From positions 1-15,170 of the forward strand of contig CAKOGP040001874.1 of the NCBI GenBank assembly GCA_933822405.4: DNA of 15,170 bases, given 5' to 3'. The position numbers and the translations under genes are program-made. The notes beneath the pieces are model-generated. The model had not been told where the DNA came from and did no database searches. It worked only from the letters and a program-made list of their open reading frames with translations. Positions 7,601 to 15,170 of this stretch are shown here, one piece after another. The DNA is from Cylindrotheca closterium (taxonomy: Eukaryota > Bacillariophyta > Bacillariophyceae > Bacillariales > Bacillariaceae). How positions within the stretch are numbered: the first letter of the stretch is position 1; every line of letters starts with the position of its first letter.

Positions 7601-8374
7601 AGTCAACAAATCACTCACTCCTTTGTAGATAAGGCAGTGCTGTTCTTGACGTATATTTGTTTTGTTGACTTTTGTGATTGAATGTTAGAAATAAGCAAAA
7701 TGGGCTCTATCTTGAGTGCCTTTAGCGCTCAGAACAAACTCTCTGCAATCTAAATTTGTAATTGACTATACAACACTTTCACGACAATAGTTCTCCTGTG
7801 TTAGGTATACTTTGAGTGAAATTGTTCCAATTTGATTAATGTTTGGCTTGAATTGATGTTTCAATCACAAAAGTGAGTTCAACGATTTTCCCTTGGAAAA
7901 TCCCTTGTTTACAGAACTCAATCCGACTTCTACGAGGGCTCTTTGTCGAATACAGTACTTTGGGACATCTTGTATTATTCCCTACTGCATCATACACAAC
8001 ATGGATATTCCACTTGTATTGGGTCTTCCCATTTCCATGTGGATATAGATTGTCCGACAGACTAGCGTCAAATTGCTGACATCACGATCAAAATCCGATA
8101 GTGCTTGTCAAAAATTTGTACTTGAATAGTGTTTCTTGGAACATAAAAACTCATATTTTGTCATATCCCAACAGATAGGTGTCAAGAAGACGTATTTGCC
8201 AAATGCGACTCATATCTACCGTCACCATCAAGACAATATCTACACAGAGACTCGTTCGCAGTATCAAACTACCAAAATTGACAATTTGGAGCACATCAAG
8301 GTGCCATGGTGTGATTGTTCCCCTCCTTTGGACAAGCCAGTGTGGACGCCCAGAGAAGTAAAAACTGCCAAACA
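7601..8374. other. Region between two divergent copia elements; no gene recognised
   Basis: This should hold the 5' LTR and leader of element 1 (minus strand), but I cannot place TG...CA ends or a primer-binding site with confidence. A plus frame at 8136-8402 (LPNATHIYRHHQDNIYTE, CSPPLDKPVWTPREV) is open for 88 codons but matches nothing I know, and an overlapping minus frame of similar length makes chance likely. No tRNA-like or repeat structure stands out. Confidence 0.4.
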
Positions 8375-8759
8375 TGTTGTGGCAAGCGTATTTGATAGAT
8401 AGACTATGGCTGGAGCGGCGATTCATACTTCCAATTTCCTCAATTACACTACAATCTACCCTGCTTTGTTTGGCTGGTTCTTGTTGAGGTCAAACGAATC
8501 GCACCGCAAGTCCAATAGATCGGACCAGTGGCTTACTCTGATTGGGTAATTCTCACAATCATTTGACACCTCAGTTCTTCTCCCGAATTCTATATACTAC
8601 TCTCTACATGTATCTACTGCTGGATCCTCTGCTCAAGTTCAGAGCAATCCTCACTTTCATGAACCATCATCAATAAGAATAGCAATCCTATCTCTATTAC
8701 ATCTCTATTGTCTAGTGTCCTCGACTGTCCCTCAAGTCCGTTTACAGACAATCCTCGCA
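8375..8759 (+). mobile_element. 5' LTR of copia element 3 (left end tentative)
   Basis: The right end is well supported. ...CTCGCA at 8754-8759 ends in CA and is followed at once by a tRNA-like primer-binding site and then the Gag start. The left end at TGTTGTGGC is the best TG candidate and gives a 385-bp LTR, but there is no 3' LTR in the window to confirm it. TCTATATACTA at about 8590 is a plausible TATA box for the element transcript. No second copy of this LTR was seen. Confidence 0.5.
8591..8596 (+). promoter_or_regulatory. TATA-box candidate in the element 3 LTR
   Basis: TATATA in an otherwise mixed context, about 165 bases before the LTR end, suitable to start an RNA through R-U5, the primer site and gag. 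Position and motif only; no transcript data. Confidence 0.35.
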
Positions 8760-8777
8760 GGTTATGAGCCCAAGTAT
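8760..8777 (+). promoter_or_regulatory. Primer-binding site complementary to an initiator-Met tRNA half
   Basis: GGTTATGAGCCCAAG begins directly after the LTR's terminal CA. Its complement, CTTGGGCTCATAACC, has the CAT anticodon in the GGGCTCATAACC context of initiator Met tRNA anticodon stems. Priming from the anticodon region (a half-tRNA) rather than from the tRNA 3' end is known for Drosophila copia and Ty5. The precise spacing LTR-PBS-Gag supports the call. The host tRNA is not in the window, so the full match length is unknown. Confidence 0.6.
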
Positions 8778-8804
8778 CGCTGAGTAGATACAACAAAATA
8801 GTGA

Positions 8805-10325
8805 ATGTCATCAACGCCTGAACCGGCGACTCCTTCCAAGAAGAAGCGATCTAAGAAGAAAAGGAACGCTTCCACACCTCAAGTCACCTCAGAGGATTGT
8901 CTCAGGAAGAAGCTACCCCTCAACTTCAGAGATATTTCTCAGACAACCTCGAAGGAACCCTCCAACAGCCTGTGACAACGGCTGGCTCTCGAGCAAGCAC
9001 CAACCCTCAGCAAGTTCAGAACCCTCCGCAAGTCGCGATGCCAGCACGCAATCAGGCCAACCAGGTCACCATCGGTGGTGTGACCATCATGACACAGGCG
9101 ACCCCGGCAACTGATGTGGGTGGCTCGCTTGTCGCCATGAAGAAAGAAAACAGGTCAGCATTGGACGCAGATAAGAAGCACGCCTTCTTTCAACTCATCA
9201 CAAAGCATCAACATACCTCGTTTGATCTCCAACCGCAGACCATGCAAAGTGTTCAAGACCTTCAAGGAAAGCTATTATCTTGGCGTCGGCCTTGGCAACA
9301 TGCAAATGCACTTCAAGCGCTATGACGTCCTGGACGTTTTCACTATTGTATTTCCTTCCAAGAATGCGATCGGTGAACAAACGGGACAGTTAGGGACGGA
9401 TAATTTTAACGTGACCAAGACAGTGTTTCTGTTCGATCGCTACGCCGAACTTACCGCTGACCAGGTGGCAGAAAGCTGCAAGTGGTATACAAGGTGGCCC
9501 GACGCAACCACCAGTCCTTGGTTCAGCGAGAACTTAAGCCTGTCCTATGATTATCTGTGCAATCATATGACTCCACAATTATGGGGCAAAGTTCTCGAAG
9601 ACCTTCTTCCTTATCGGGATACCCAAGGAATGGGCGGTCCCTTGGTCTTCTTCTTCGTGATGAAACGCCTCCAAGTCAACTCTCAGCTCGTCGTGGAGAC
9701 GATTCAAGGCCAGCTCAGGACACTTTGCATTGATCAATATGAAGGAGAAAGCGTGGACGATTTGGTTAGTCACATTAAGGTGATGTTGACTCGACTCAAG
9801 TCACTTGAAAAACGTATCGATGGGAGAGTGGTCTCCTCGAACGTTCCTCATGACATTGGCAAAACTCTCATCTCGTTGTTCCAGACATCGAGTGATCCCA
9901 AGTTCAATGAGGTTTTCTACAACAAAGAAATCAACGCATACGAGCAGGCACTTACTCAAGGCGATGCTGCTTATGGTTCCCCTGATATGATACTCGATCT
10001 CGCGACGAGCATCTATCAGAATTGCATGGTCTCTAAAGAGGGATGGACTGGCCAATTTCACAAGGTCAACGAAACTGCATTTTCGGCTCAAAAGGCAGTG
10101 GGACCCTGTCTCAACTGCGGTGGCAAGCATTCCGTCACTGCCTGCACGGAACCAATAAATAAAGAGCGCGTCGCACAGAATAAGCGGAAATTCTTTGACG
10201 AAAAGAAGGCCCAAAAGAATCCAGGCAAGAAAGGGCGTTCCAGGCTTGGCGCCGGAGTTCAATTTGAGCATCTTCCCGTGCCATCTAATCGGAAGAAAAA
10301 TCGAGCGAAAGACTCAAAGCTGTAG
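8805..10325 (+). pseudogene. gag3: Gag pseudogene of copia element 3
   Basis: The likely start is ATG 8805, 45 bases after the LTR: MSSTPEPATPSKKKRSKKKR, a basic N-terminus. A one-base shift near 8890 leads to SQEEATPQLQRYFSDNL and a Gln/Pro/Thr-rich stretch. A second shift near 9245 enters the long frame FKESYYLGVGLGNMQMHFKR, ending at TAG 10323-10325. The middle is alpha-helical Gag core (LTADQVAESCKWYTRWPD, YDYLCNHMTPQLWGKVLE, YEGESVDDLVSHIKVM). Near the C-terminus is the knuckle CLNCGGKHSVTAC (10107-10145, C-x2-C-x3-H-x4-C) followed by INKERVAQNKRKFFDEKK, a tail characteristic of diatom copia Gag. It packages element RNA. The two frameshifts make it inactive. Confidence 0.85.
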
Positions 10326-10630
10326 CGTGTACAGCCTTGATTACTTGAGAATGCAGGCACAAGGTTGTCCAGGCTTGTCGTGCTTCAAGTACTGAATTAG
10401 TTGTAAAATGTCCGAAAATGTGTGATAAAACAGTATTCTGAAAATTATAGTGATTTTGTGTTGTGAAGGATGTAAACAGGATGAAACTCCGACCATCTCA
10501 ACGCATGCAGTAGCGATGCTTAGTCTTAACAACATTGAGAATGTGGCGAAGCTTAGCGAGGGAATATTGTAGTCAAGATTGGGAATCTTGATACCTGTAT
10601 AAGATACTTTGGATACGTTAGCCGTTGGGG
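10326..10630. other. Non-coding stretch inside element 3 with a small hairpin
   Basis: About 300 bases rich in stops in all plus frames, between the Gag core and its C-terminal tail. In related elements these two parts are contiguous, so this may be an insertion. I could not find clear TG...CA ends with target duplications. A perfect 8-bp inverted repeat, TCAAGATT and AATCTTGA around GGG, lies at 10573-10591. Confidence 0.4.
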
Positions 10631-10639
10631 TGCAGACGT

Positions 10640-10992
10640 TCAGTAACGGCTATCATCTGATGGACAAACAGACGACTTTCGACTGAAAGTGAACAAGAAA
10701 TGGTACTACTATCATTTTAAATCTAAATCCTGGAAGCTCTGTGATGCTCTGTGATGATCAGTCCGAGACAACTAATCGCCCCCATGCACTCCTATCTGGT
10801 GCTCCAACTCCAGCTCCAGCTCCTGCAGCTCCAGCTCCCGCTCCTCAGCGGCTGCGGCTCCTGCCCCCTGCTCCGCCCGTCAACCAAGTCCCCTCTGGCG
10901 ATGCCTCTGCTTTGACCGCTGCAACTTCTGCTACCAACCTTCCTCAGATTCGTCAGCAGGTCTCTGCCATTGTCAACTCATTGATCAAGTGA
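10640..10992 (+). pseudogene. gag3 C-terminal tail, Pro/Ala-rich
   Basis: Fragments in shifting frames give NGYHLMDKQTTF and NKKWYYYHFKSKSWKLCDA, recalling the short 'G-P Y-FN---KRW' motif found after the knuckle in diatom copia Gag. They continue as DDQSETTNRPHALLSGAPTP, a run of Pro-Ala repeats (10801-10850, from CCAGCT-type hexamers) and LPQIRQQVSAIVNSLIK. The last helix-like part resembles the RQQ-----N-L ending of these Gags. At least one stop pair and a frameshift near 10740 break it. Assignment rests on weak motifs and position. Confidence 0.55.
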
Positions 10993-11015
10993 ACCGTGCC
11001 ACTTGACTCCTACGG

Positions 11016-11321
11016 ATGATTGTAGTCTTCCTCTCTACCGTCATCCCGTCCTACCCTTCCGTCACCATGTGGTGGCCCTTGCTGCAAGGGGGTATGGATG
11101 AGGTCTCCTCTTTAAGTCTAGTTGACTTTTTATACCTCTTGAAACTGCTCGTCCTCGCCAGTTTCGTCCTCATCTTAAATGCAGCAATGCCCTCAATAGT
11201 TCCTCCATCCTCTCCTCCAGTCGCAAAGCGACTTTGTCATCGAACTAAGTGTTCAAGCAGACAGCCATATCTGCCTTCGCTAGTGCCAACTCCTCCCTTC
11301 AATGCACTAGAACTCCTCTGA
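11016..11321 (+). pseudogene. Gag-Pol linker with a hydrophobic segment
   Basis: A 101-codon frame with a strongly hydrophobic run (LVDFLYLLKLLVLASFVLIL, about 11118-11189) followed by a Pro-rich stretch (MPSIVPPSSPP). It could be a membrane-like segment between Gag and the protease, but I cannot tie it to a known domain. The reading frame of the real polyprotein is uncertain because shifts occur on both sides. It could also be a chance hydrophobic frame. Confidence 0.35.
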
Positions 11322-11429
11322 TGTGCCTTTCCCTGGCGCTGTTGCAAGCCCAAGTCTCGAAAGCGCAATCCACCTCATTATCACCTCATCCTCAAAGCCT
11401 TACGCCATCAAGTCAAGCCTCAAAGAGTA

Positions 11430-11830
11430 CAGTTCTATCGGAAGACGGCAAGAACAAAGGAAAAGAAAAGGAAAAGACAACATAAGCAAGCCGAAAAGCA
11501 AGCCACAAGTGTTCCCCATCATTGGAACTCACCTTCAGATGAAGAGATCCTCGAAGACTACACAAGGAACAAGCATCGTTTCCTTCACTTGAGCTTCATC
11601 CAGATCGACGCCCAGTATGGAGTTGACCTTGACCAGTTTGTTCCAAGTGTCGATCCTCTCAAGCAATACCATCAAAAATAGCAGCCCTGTCAAATCCTCT
11701 ATGGTCGCTGCACACCAAGTCCGAAGAAACAGAAGTCAAAACGACCCTCAAGGCAGCTAAGTCGAATGCTGCAACCTTGTCCTGAGCTGCCAACGCCGCT
11801 ATCTCTCAGATTGATTGTCATATTCCGCGG
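11430..11830 (+). pseudogene. Element 3 Pol, linker before the protease
   Basis: A basic stretch (KNKGKEKEK, then KPKSKPQVFP) leads, in frame 0, to HHWNSPSDEEILEDYTRNKH, FLHLSFIQIDAQYGVDL and VDPLKQYHQK with a stop near 11680. After a shift, the protease frame opens as NPLWSLHTKSEETEVKTTLK and AAKSNAATLS, a TGA near 11783-11785, then AANAAISQIDCHIPRLPD. That order (W.LH, ISK(V/I)DCH(L/I)P, then protease) is what precedes the protease in diatom copia Pol. Confidence 0.65.
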
Positions 11831-12442
11831 TTGCCTGACACTCTCCACCATCAGTCGGTCTACCTGACTCCGATGGTCATCGATACCGGAGCATCTGTCT
11901 CAATTACACCTCATGAGTCAGATTTCATCTCTAAAGTCCGCCCTAGCCCACTCAAATCTATCAATGGCCTCCAAGGATCGTGGGAGGTTGTGGGAAGTGG
12001 AACAGTTGAATGGACTGTTAGAGACGTCTATGGATCCGTGCGACGGATCAGAACTACAGCTTACCTGGTTCCATCTGCACAGATTCGATTGTTCTCGCCA
12101 CAATGCTACTTCCAAGAGACAAAGGGAGCTGGTTCCCTTTTCTTGAACCACCGCAAAGTTGTCCTCACGCTCGCCGACGAATCGGAACTTGAGTTTCCAT
12201 TCCAATCAAACAATATTCCAATGATGTTGGACGCGAGTGCCCATTGCGCTGGACTAGGCTTTGAAGAAGCCAACATGCTCTGTGGAGAACAAGATGTGTT
12301 AGGAATGTTGTCAGTCGGAGCTGAAAACAATCAAAATCTTACCGCTGGTGAGAAAGAGATGCTGCTTTATCATGCCAAGCTTGGGCATGCTCACTTCAAA
12401 TGGATTCAGCGTCTCCTAGCACAACCTAACGATCCGAATTAA
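11831..12442 (+). pseudogene. Element 3 aspartic protease and start of GAG-pre-integrase
   Basis: The retropepsin active site is VIDTGASVSITP, with Asp codon at 11882-11884 and an intact D-T-G-A. GLQGSWEVVGSGTVEWTV, RTTAYLVPSAQIRLFSPQCY and MLSVGAENNQNLTAGEKEM follow, all family signatures. The enzyme cuts the Gag-Pol polyprotein inside the particle. YHAKLGHAHFKWIQ (His codons at 12371 and 12386) begins the HHCC zinc finger of integrase. TAA at 12440-12442 interrupts, but the same frame goes on into the integrase. The first codon listed is an in-frame TTG; the true frame is continuous upstream, so this is not a real start. Confidence 0.88.
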
Positions 12443-13840
12443 GAAGCAATCTTACCATGTCGCCATAAAGGAGCAAGTAACTCACAACGGACCATCCTCT
12501 GTGCCGCTTGTGAACTTGGCAAGCAAGCGCAACGAACTCCTGAATCACAACATGCCTTCGATGATCGGGAGATGGCTATTTGAGAGGGAGATCTGACACC
12601 GGGTGCCAAAGTTTCCATAGATAGCTACGTTTCCTATGTACCTGGTAGATTGCCACACACCAAAGGAAAAGAAAAGAAGAAGAATCAGTACTCAGGGGGT
12701 ACTATCTTTTGTGACCACGCTTCTGGTGCAGTCTTCATTGTCAATCAAGTTTCTCTTCGAGCAGGCAAAACTCTGATGGCAAAGCACAAGTTCGAGCGAT
12801 GGGCAAAAGCCAACAACGTACCGGATATCAAGAGTTATCGAGCAGACCACACGCCCTTCAACTCTGCAATTTGGCAACATGATCTTGCCTTGAAGAAGCA
12901 GACAATTGATTTCAGCGGTGTTGGGGCTCATCATCAGAATGCAGTCGCCGAACGTGCAATTCAAACGGTTACTAAGTGGGCTCGGACCATGCTTCTCCAC
13001 CAGGTCATTCACTGGCCTGACGAAGCGGACGTCCACTTATGGCCCTTTGCCATGGAACATGCAGCATACATCTGGAACAACCTTCCACATTGTGACACTC
13101 GGTTGGCACCACTGGAAATCTTCAGCCAATCAAGGTTCCCCAACTACAATTCTCTACATCGCCTTCACGTCTTTGGATGTCCTACCTATGTCCTCGATCC
13201 AAAACTTCAAGATGGAAAGAAGCTTCCTAAGTGGAATCCTCGGTCAAGACGTGGAATGTATCTCGGCTATTCGCCTGACCACTCCTCCTTGGTCGCGCGA
13301 ATCCTGAACCTTCAAACCAAACATGTCTCACCACAATATCATTTTGTGTGTGACGACCACTTCAGTACTGTCCCCAACTCAGATGCAGGGGGTGCGGCCA
13401 ATCCTCACCAACTTGATGCCAATCATTGGTTCAATTTGGTTGAATCCGGGTACGAGAACTTTCGTGATACTCTTGACCGTGACGCTCAAGGGCGCCCTAT
13501 TGCCCCGCCACTACAAGATGAATGGCTAACTCCAACTGAACGTGCCGTTCGACTCCAACGTCGGACCCTCATCAACAATCGTTGTCGTGCCCGCCTCCAC
13601 CAACAAGCCATCCAGCATCGCCACCAAGCTCCGCTTCCAGGGGGTAATAACGGTGGTCATGCGCCTCCAGTGCCAGTGCAACCTCCAATTCCTCTGCTAC
13701 CTGTCAACCAACCGCCAATACCTCATGTGCAACCAGTTCACAGCCAGCCTCAGGAAGCTCCGAATGTTCAAGATAATCGAAATGAAGTCGCCGATGATAA
13801 CGTCGATGATGACTTGTCAGTTCCAGAGGGAGTAGCTGAA
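12443..13840 (+). pseudogene. Element 3 integrase (HHCC zinc finger, DDE core, C-terminus) and linker
   Basis: Same frame as the protease, after TAA 12440-12442. ILCAACELGKQ supplies the two zinc Cys (12500, 12509). TGA at 12581-12583 is a second stop. The DDE core has Asp in SIDSYVS (12620), Asp in SYRADHTPF (12845) and Glu in NAVAERAIQTVTKWAR (12950). DHASGAVFIVNQVSLRAGK and TIDFSGVGAHHQN are family hallmarks. The C-terminal part includes WPFAMEHAAYIWNNLPH, LHVFGCPTYVLDPKLQDGKK and RRGMYLGYSPDHSS, then a Pro/His-rich linker ending in DDNVDDDLSVPEG. It inserts cDNA into the genome. A frameshift near 13835-13842 moves to the RT frame. All catalytic residues survive, so decay is recent or mild. 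Confidence 0.9.
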
Positions 13841-14404
13841 GGAAGAACAACCAAATGTTCCTACAGACGTTCCTATTCCTAAACAAGCTACAGAAGATGA
13901 CGAGCAAGATGAAACTCTTGATCGAATTCTACGAAACCTACAAGAACAAGCGCCTTCGCGAACTGGAAGACGCCGATTCAGGCCAAGGAAGTATGGCCTA
14001 CCTGCTCTAAATCAAAATGTGAGACACACCACCATCAATCAGGGTTTTCTCGCTTCTCTAAAGTTCAATGAGTTTGTTGAGACACTTTGCTCCAACAAAT
14101 TTGCCAAGATGTGGGCACTAACCACCGACTTTGACCAGGATTCAGAGACCTGTGAATGGCTCCATCCAATGATCCTGGCCGCCAAAGCCAATTCCGAAGA
14201 TAATCCAGGTTGGGAAGAAGCTATGAACGGTCCACTAGCCAATGGTTACATGGAAGCAGCAATCAAGGAGATCAAGACCCTACAGCAAATGGAGGTCTGG
14301 GAAGTGGTTCCCCGACTTCAATCAATGAATGTCCTTCCCTCAACATGGGCATTCAAATGTAAACGATATCCAGATGGGAAAGTTCGAAAATTGAAAGGAC
14401 GGTT
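13841..14404 (+). pseudogene. Element 3 reverse transcriptase, N-terminal part, truncated
   Basis: After the shift, frame 0 reads EEQPNVPTDVPIPKQATEDD, APSRTGRRRFRPRKYGLPAL and INQGFLASLKF, a linker of the kind found before RT in this lineage. HPMILAAKANSEDNPGWEEA, MNGPLANGYMEAAIKEI and VLPSTWAFKCKRYPDGKVRK plus LKGRF follow: the RVT_2 fingers subdomain. Homology ends abruptly at about 14404, right where the chain would continue to the motif A region. Palm, YxDD and RNase H are absent and no 3' LTR follows. The truncation may be a deletion or a later insertion. The frame itself runs on without homology to 14516. Confidence 0.85.
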
Positions 14405-14612
14405 CTGGGACACGCCTCGGATTGTAGTGAAACCAAAGTGTGACGGGAGACAGACAGACTTTTCCTCCCCCCTCAGCACGGAGACATCAAATTCAAGCTC
14501 CACTTTGTTCCATTGAATTCCTCCATCATTTACGGGTACATAGAATTATTTAGGGGGCAAAACATTGTTTTATTTCTCCAAAACAGTGGAGTTATAATTA
14601 ACCACAAGCCTT
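14405..14612. other. Unassigned DNA after the element 3 breakpoint
   Basis: The RT frame continues for 37 codons without recognisable content (WDTPRIVVKPKCDGRQT) and stops at 14516. AT-rich DNA follows, with TTAA at 14598-14601 followed by CCACAAGCC. No LTR, promoter or RNA gene is recognised. It leads directly into the TACGACAA array. Confidence 0.4.
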
Positions 14613-14753
14613 TTGTTGTAAATTTTGTTGTAAATTTTGTCGTAAAATATTTACGACAACTTACGACAAGCTACGACAAATTACGACAAACCTACAACAA
14701 ATTACGACAACCCTACGACAAAATTTATGACAAAATCTACGACAAAATCTACC
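14613..14753. repeat. TTGTCGTAA / TTACGACAA motif cluster with inverted centre
   Basis: Three left-facing units (TTGTTGTAAATT twice, then TTGTCGTAAA) are followed by nine right-facing units of the form NNTACGACAA, spaced 10-12 bases, with a partial tenth at the end. The switch of direction at 14637-14659 is a perfect inverted repeat of 10-bp arms around ATA. Some units are varied (TACAACAA, TATGACAA). Spacing near one DNA turn would put every motif on the same face of the helix. Such clusters can be subterminal protein-binding sites of DNA transposons or other binding arrays; no such protein is identified here. Confidence 0.85.
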
Positions 14754-14917
14754 TTTGCGCGCACGCTGACCCTTCGTTTCAACATTGGCGATGAGCGAGA
14801 GAATTTCAAATACTTTCATGTTGAAAACAGGCAACAACTCCGTTTCATTGTCAACAAGTACACGTACCCAGTACAACGGAGGTAAAACACCATGCAACAA
14901 TCATCATAAGATAAAAG

Positions 14918-15170
14918 ATGGTAGATTTACACGCTCTCAAAGGCGAGATGATCCAGATTTTTGCTGGAAAATATGCTGGCCATGAAGCATGGATGGATAA
15001 TAGGCAGACATGGCATTTCAACGAAGGAACAGATACAGCAAAAGTGTTGGGATATGACGAAATATGAGTTTTTACGTTCCAAAAGAAACTATTCAAGTAC
15101 GAGGTTTTCGACACGTGCGATCGGAATTTGATCGTGCAAGATGTCGGGATTCGACGCAAGTATGCCGGAC
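14918..15170 (+). pseudogene. Unknown protein fragment with KOW-like motif, one stop, runs off the window
   Basis: From ATG 14918 the frame reads MVDLHALKGEMIQIFAGKYA, GHEAWMDNRQTWHFNEGTDT and AKVLGYDEI, then TGA at 15065-15067. It goes on in the same frame as VFTFQKKLFKYEVFDTCDRN and LIVQDVGIRRKYAG to the window edge. GEMIQIFAGKYAGHEAWM resembles a KOW motif (a small beta-barrel found in ribosomal and NusG-type proteins and in some transposon proteins), but the similarity is only by eye. The frame lies 165 bases after the TACGACAA array. It may be the broken gene of a DNA element or a host gene fragment. Function unknown. Confidence 0.4.

Noticed and set aside
7701..7710. GGGCTC-containing primer-binding site for element 1
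   Set aside because: Only six bases match the half-tRNA site of element 3 and no TG...CA end is adjacent.
8136..8402. 88-codon plus-strand frame as a host gene
   Set aside because: No recognisable domain, and an equally long open frame overlaps it on the minus strand.
9801..10271. 156-codon minus-strand open frame
   Set aside because: It is antisense to the clear Gag core and knuckle of element 3.
12440..12583. In-frame TAA and TGA as programmed read-through or a changed genetic code
   Set aside because: Both TAA and TGA occur, and frameshifts and truncation are also present, so simple decay explains them better.
14613..14753. CRISPR array
   Set aside because: Units are 10-12 bases without unique spacers, change direction, and sit in a eukaryotic retrotransposon context.

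Overview
The window looks like nuclear DNA of a diatom (or a close stramenopile) and consists almost entirely of decayed Ty1/copia LTR-retrotransposons. The assignment rests on the Gag and Pol proteins, which I recognise as diatom copia (CoDi-like) lineages: a Gag with a C-x2-C-x3-H-x4-C knuckle followed by a basic tail, a D-T-G-A protease, an HHCC plus D,D,E integrase ending in a long Pro/Asp-rich linker, and the conserved start of the RVT_2 reverse transcriptase. I see no intact host gene, tRNA, rRNA or CRISPR array.

Left part (1-1054): low-coding DNA with a degenerate GATATTGAT-type minisatellite (about 343-636). From about 1055 to 7600 lies copia element 1 on the minus strand. Read 5' to 3' on that strand it has gag (7600-6189, CCHC knuckle), a spacer where no protease is recognisable, integrase (about 5775-4557, with an internal 140-bp tandem duplication), an acidic linker (4556-3985) and the start of the reverse transcriptase (3984-3372). 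The RT is then broken by a 441-bp TG...CA insertion that looks like a solo LTR with a GTAG target duplication. It is also broken by a 1.2-kb block carrying a second, unrelated Gag pseudogene (gag2, 3085-2192). That block is flanked by a 566-bp direct duplication (1309-1875 and 3080-3645) containing part of the LTR and part of the RT. The last recognisable RT piece lies at 1157-1055.

Middle (7601-8374): about 0.8 kb with no recognisable gene, separating two head-to-head elements. Element 3 on the plus strand starts with a 5' LTR (ending at 8759, TATA at 8591). A primer-binding site matching the anticodon-loop region of an initiator Met tRNA follows directly (8760 onward). Then come gag (8805-10325, two frameshifts), a Pro/Ala-rich Gag tail (about 10640-10992), a hydrophobic segment (about 11118-11189), protease (about 11700-12442), zinc finger and integrase (12443-13840), a linker, and the first part of the reverse transcriptase. 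The element stops abruptly near 14404.

Right end (14405-15170): a striking cluster of TACGACAA motifs (14613-14753) with an inverted-repeat centre, followed by a broken reading frame with a KOW-like motif that runs off the window. It may belong to a different, probably DNA-type, mobile element.

Both copia pol genes lack the RT active-site YxDD region and RNase H within the window, and every element carries stops and frameshifts. The locus is best read as a nested retrotransposon graveyard rather than a functional gene set.
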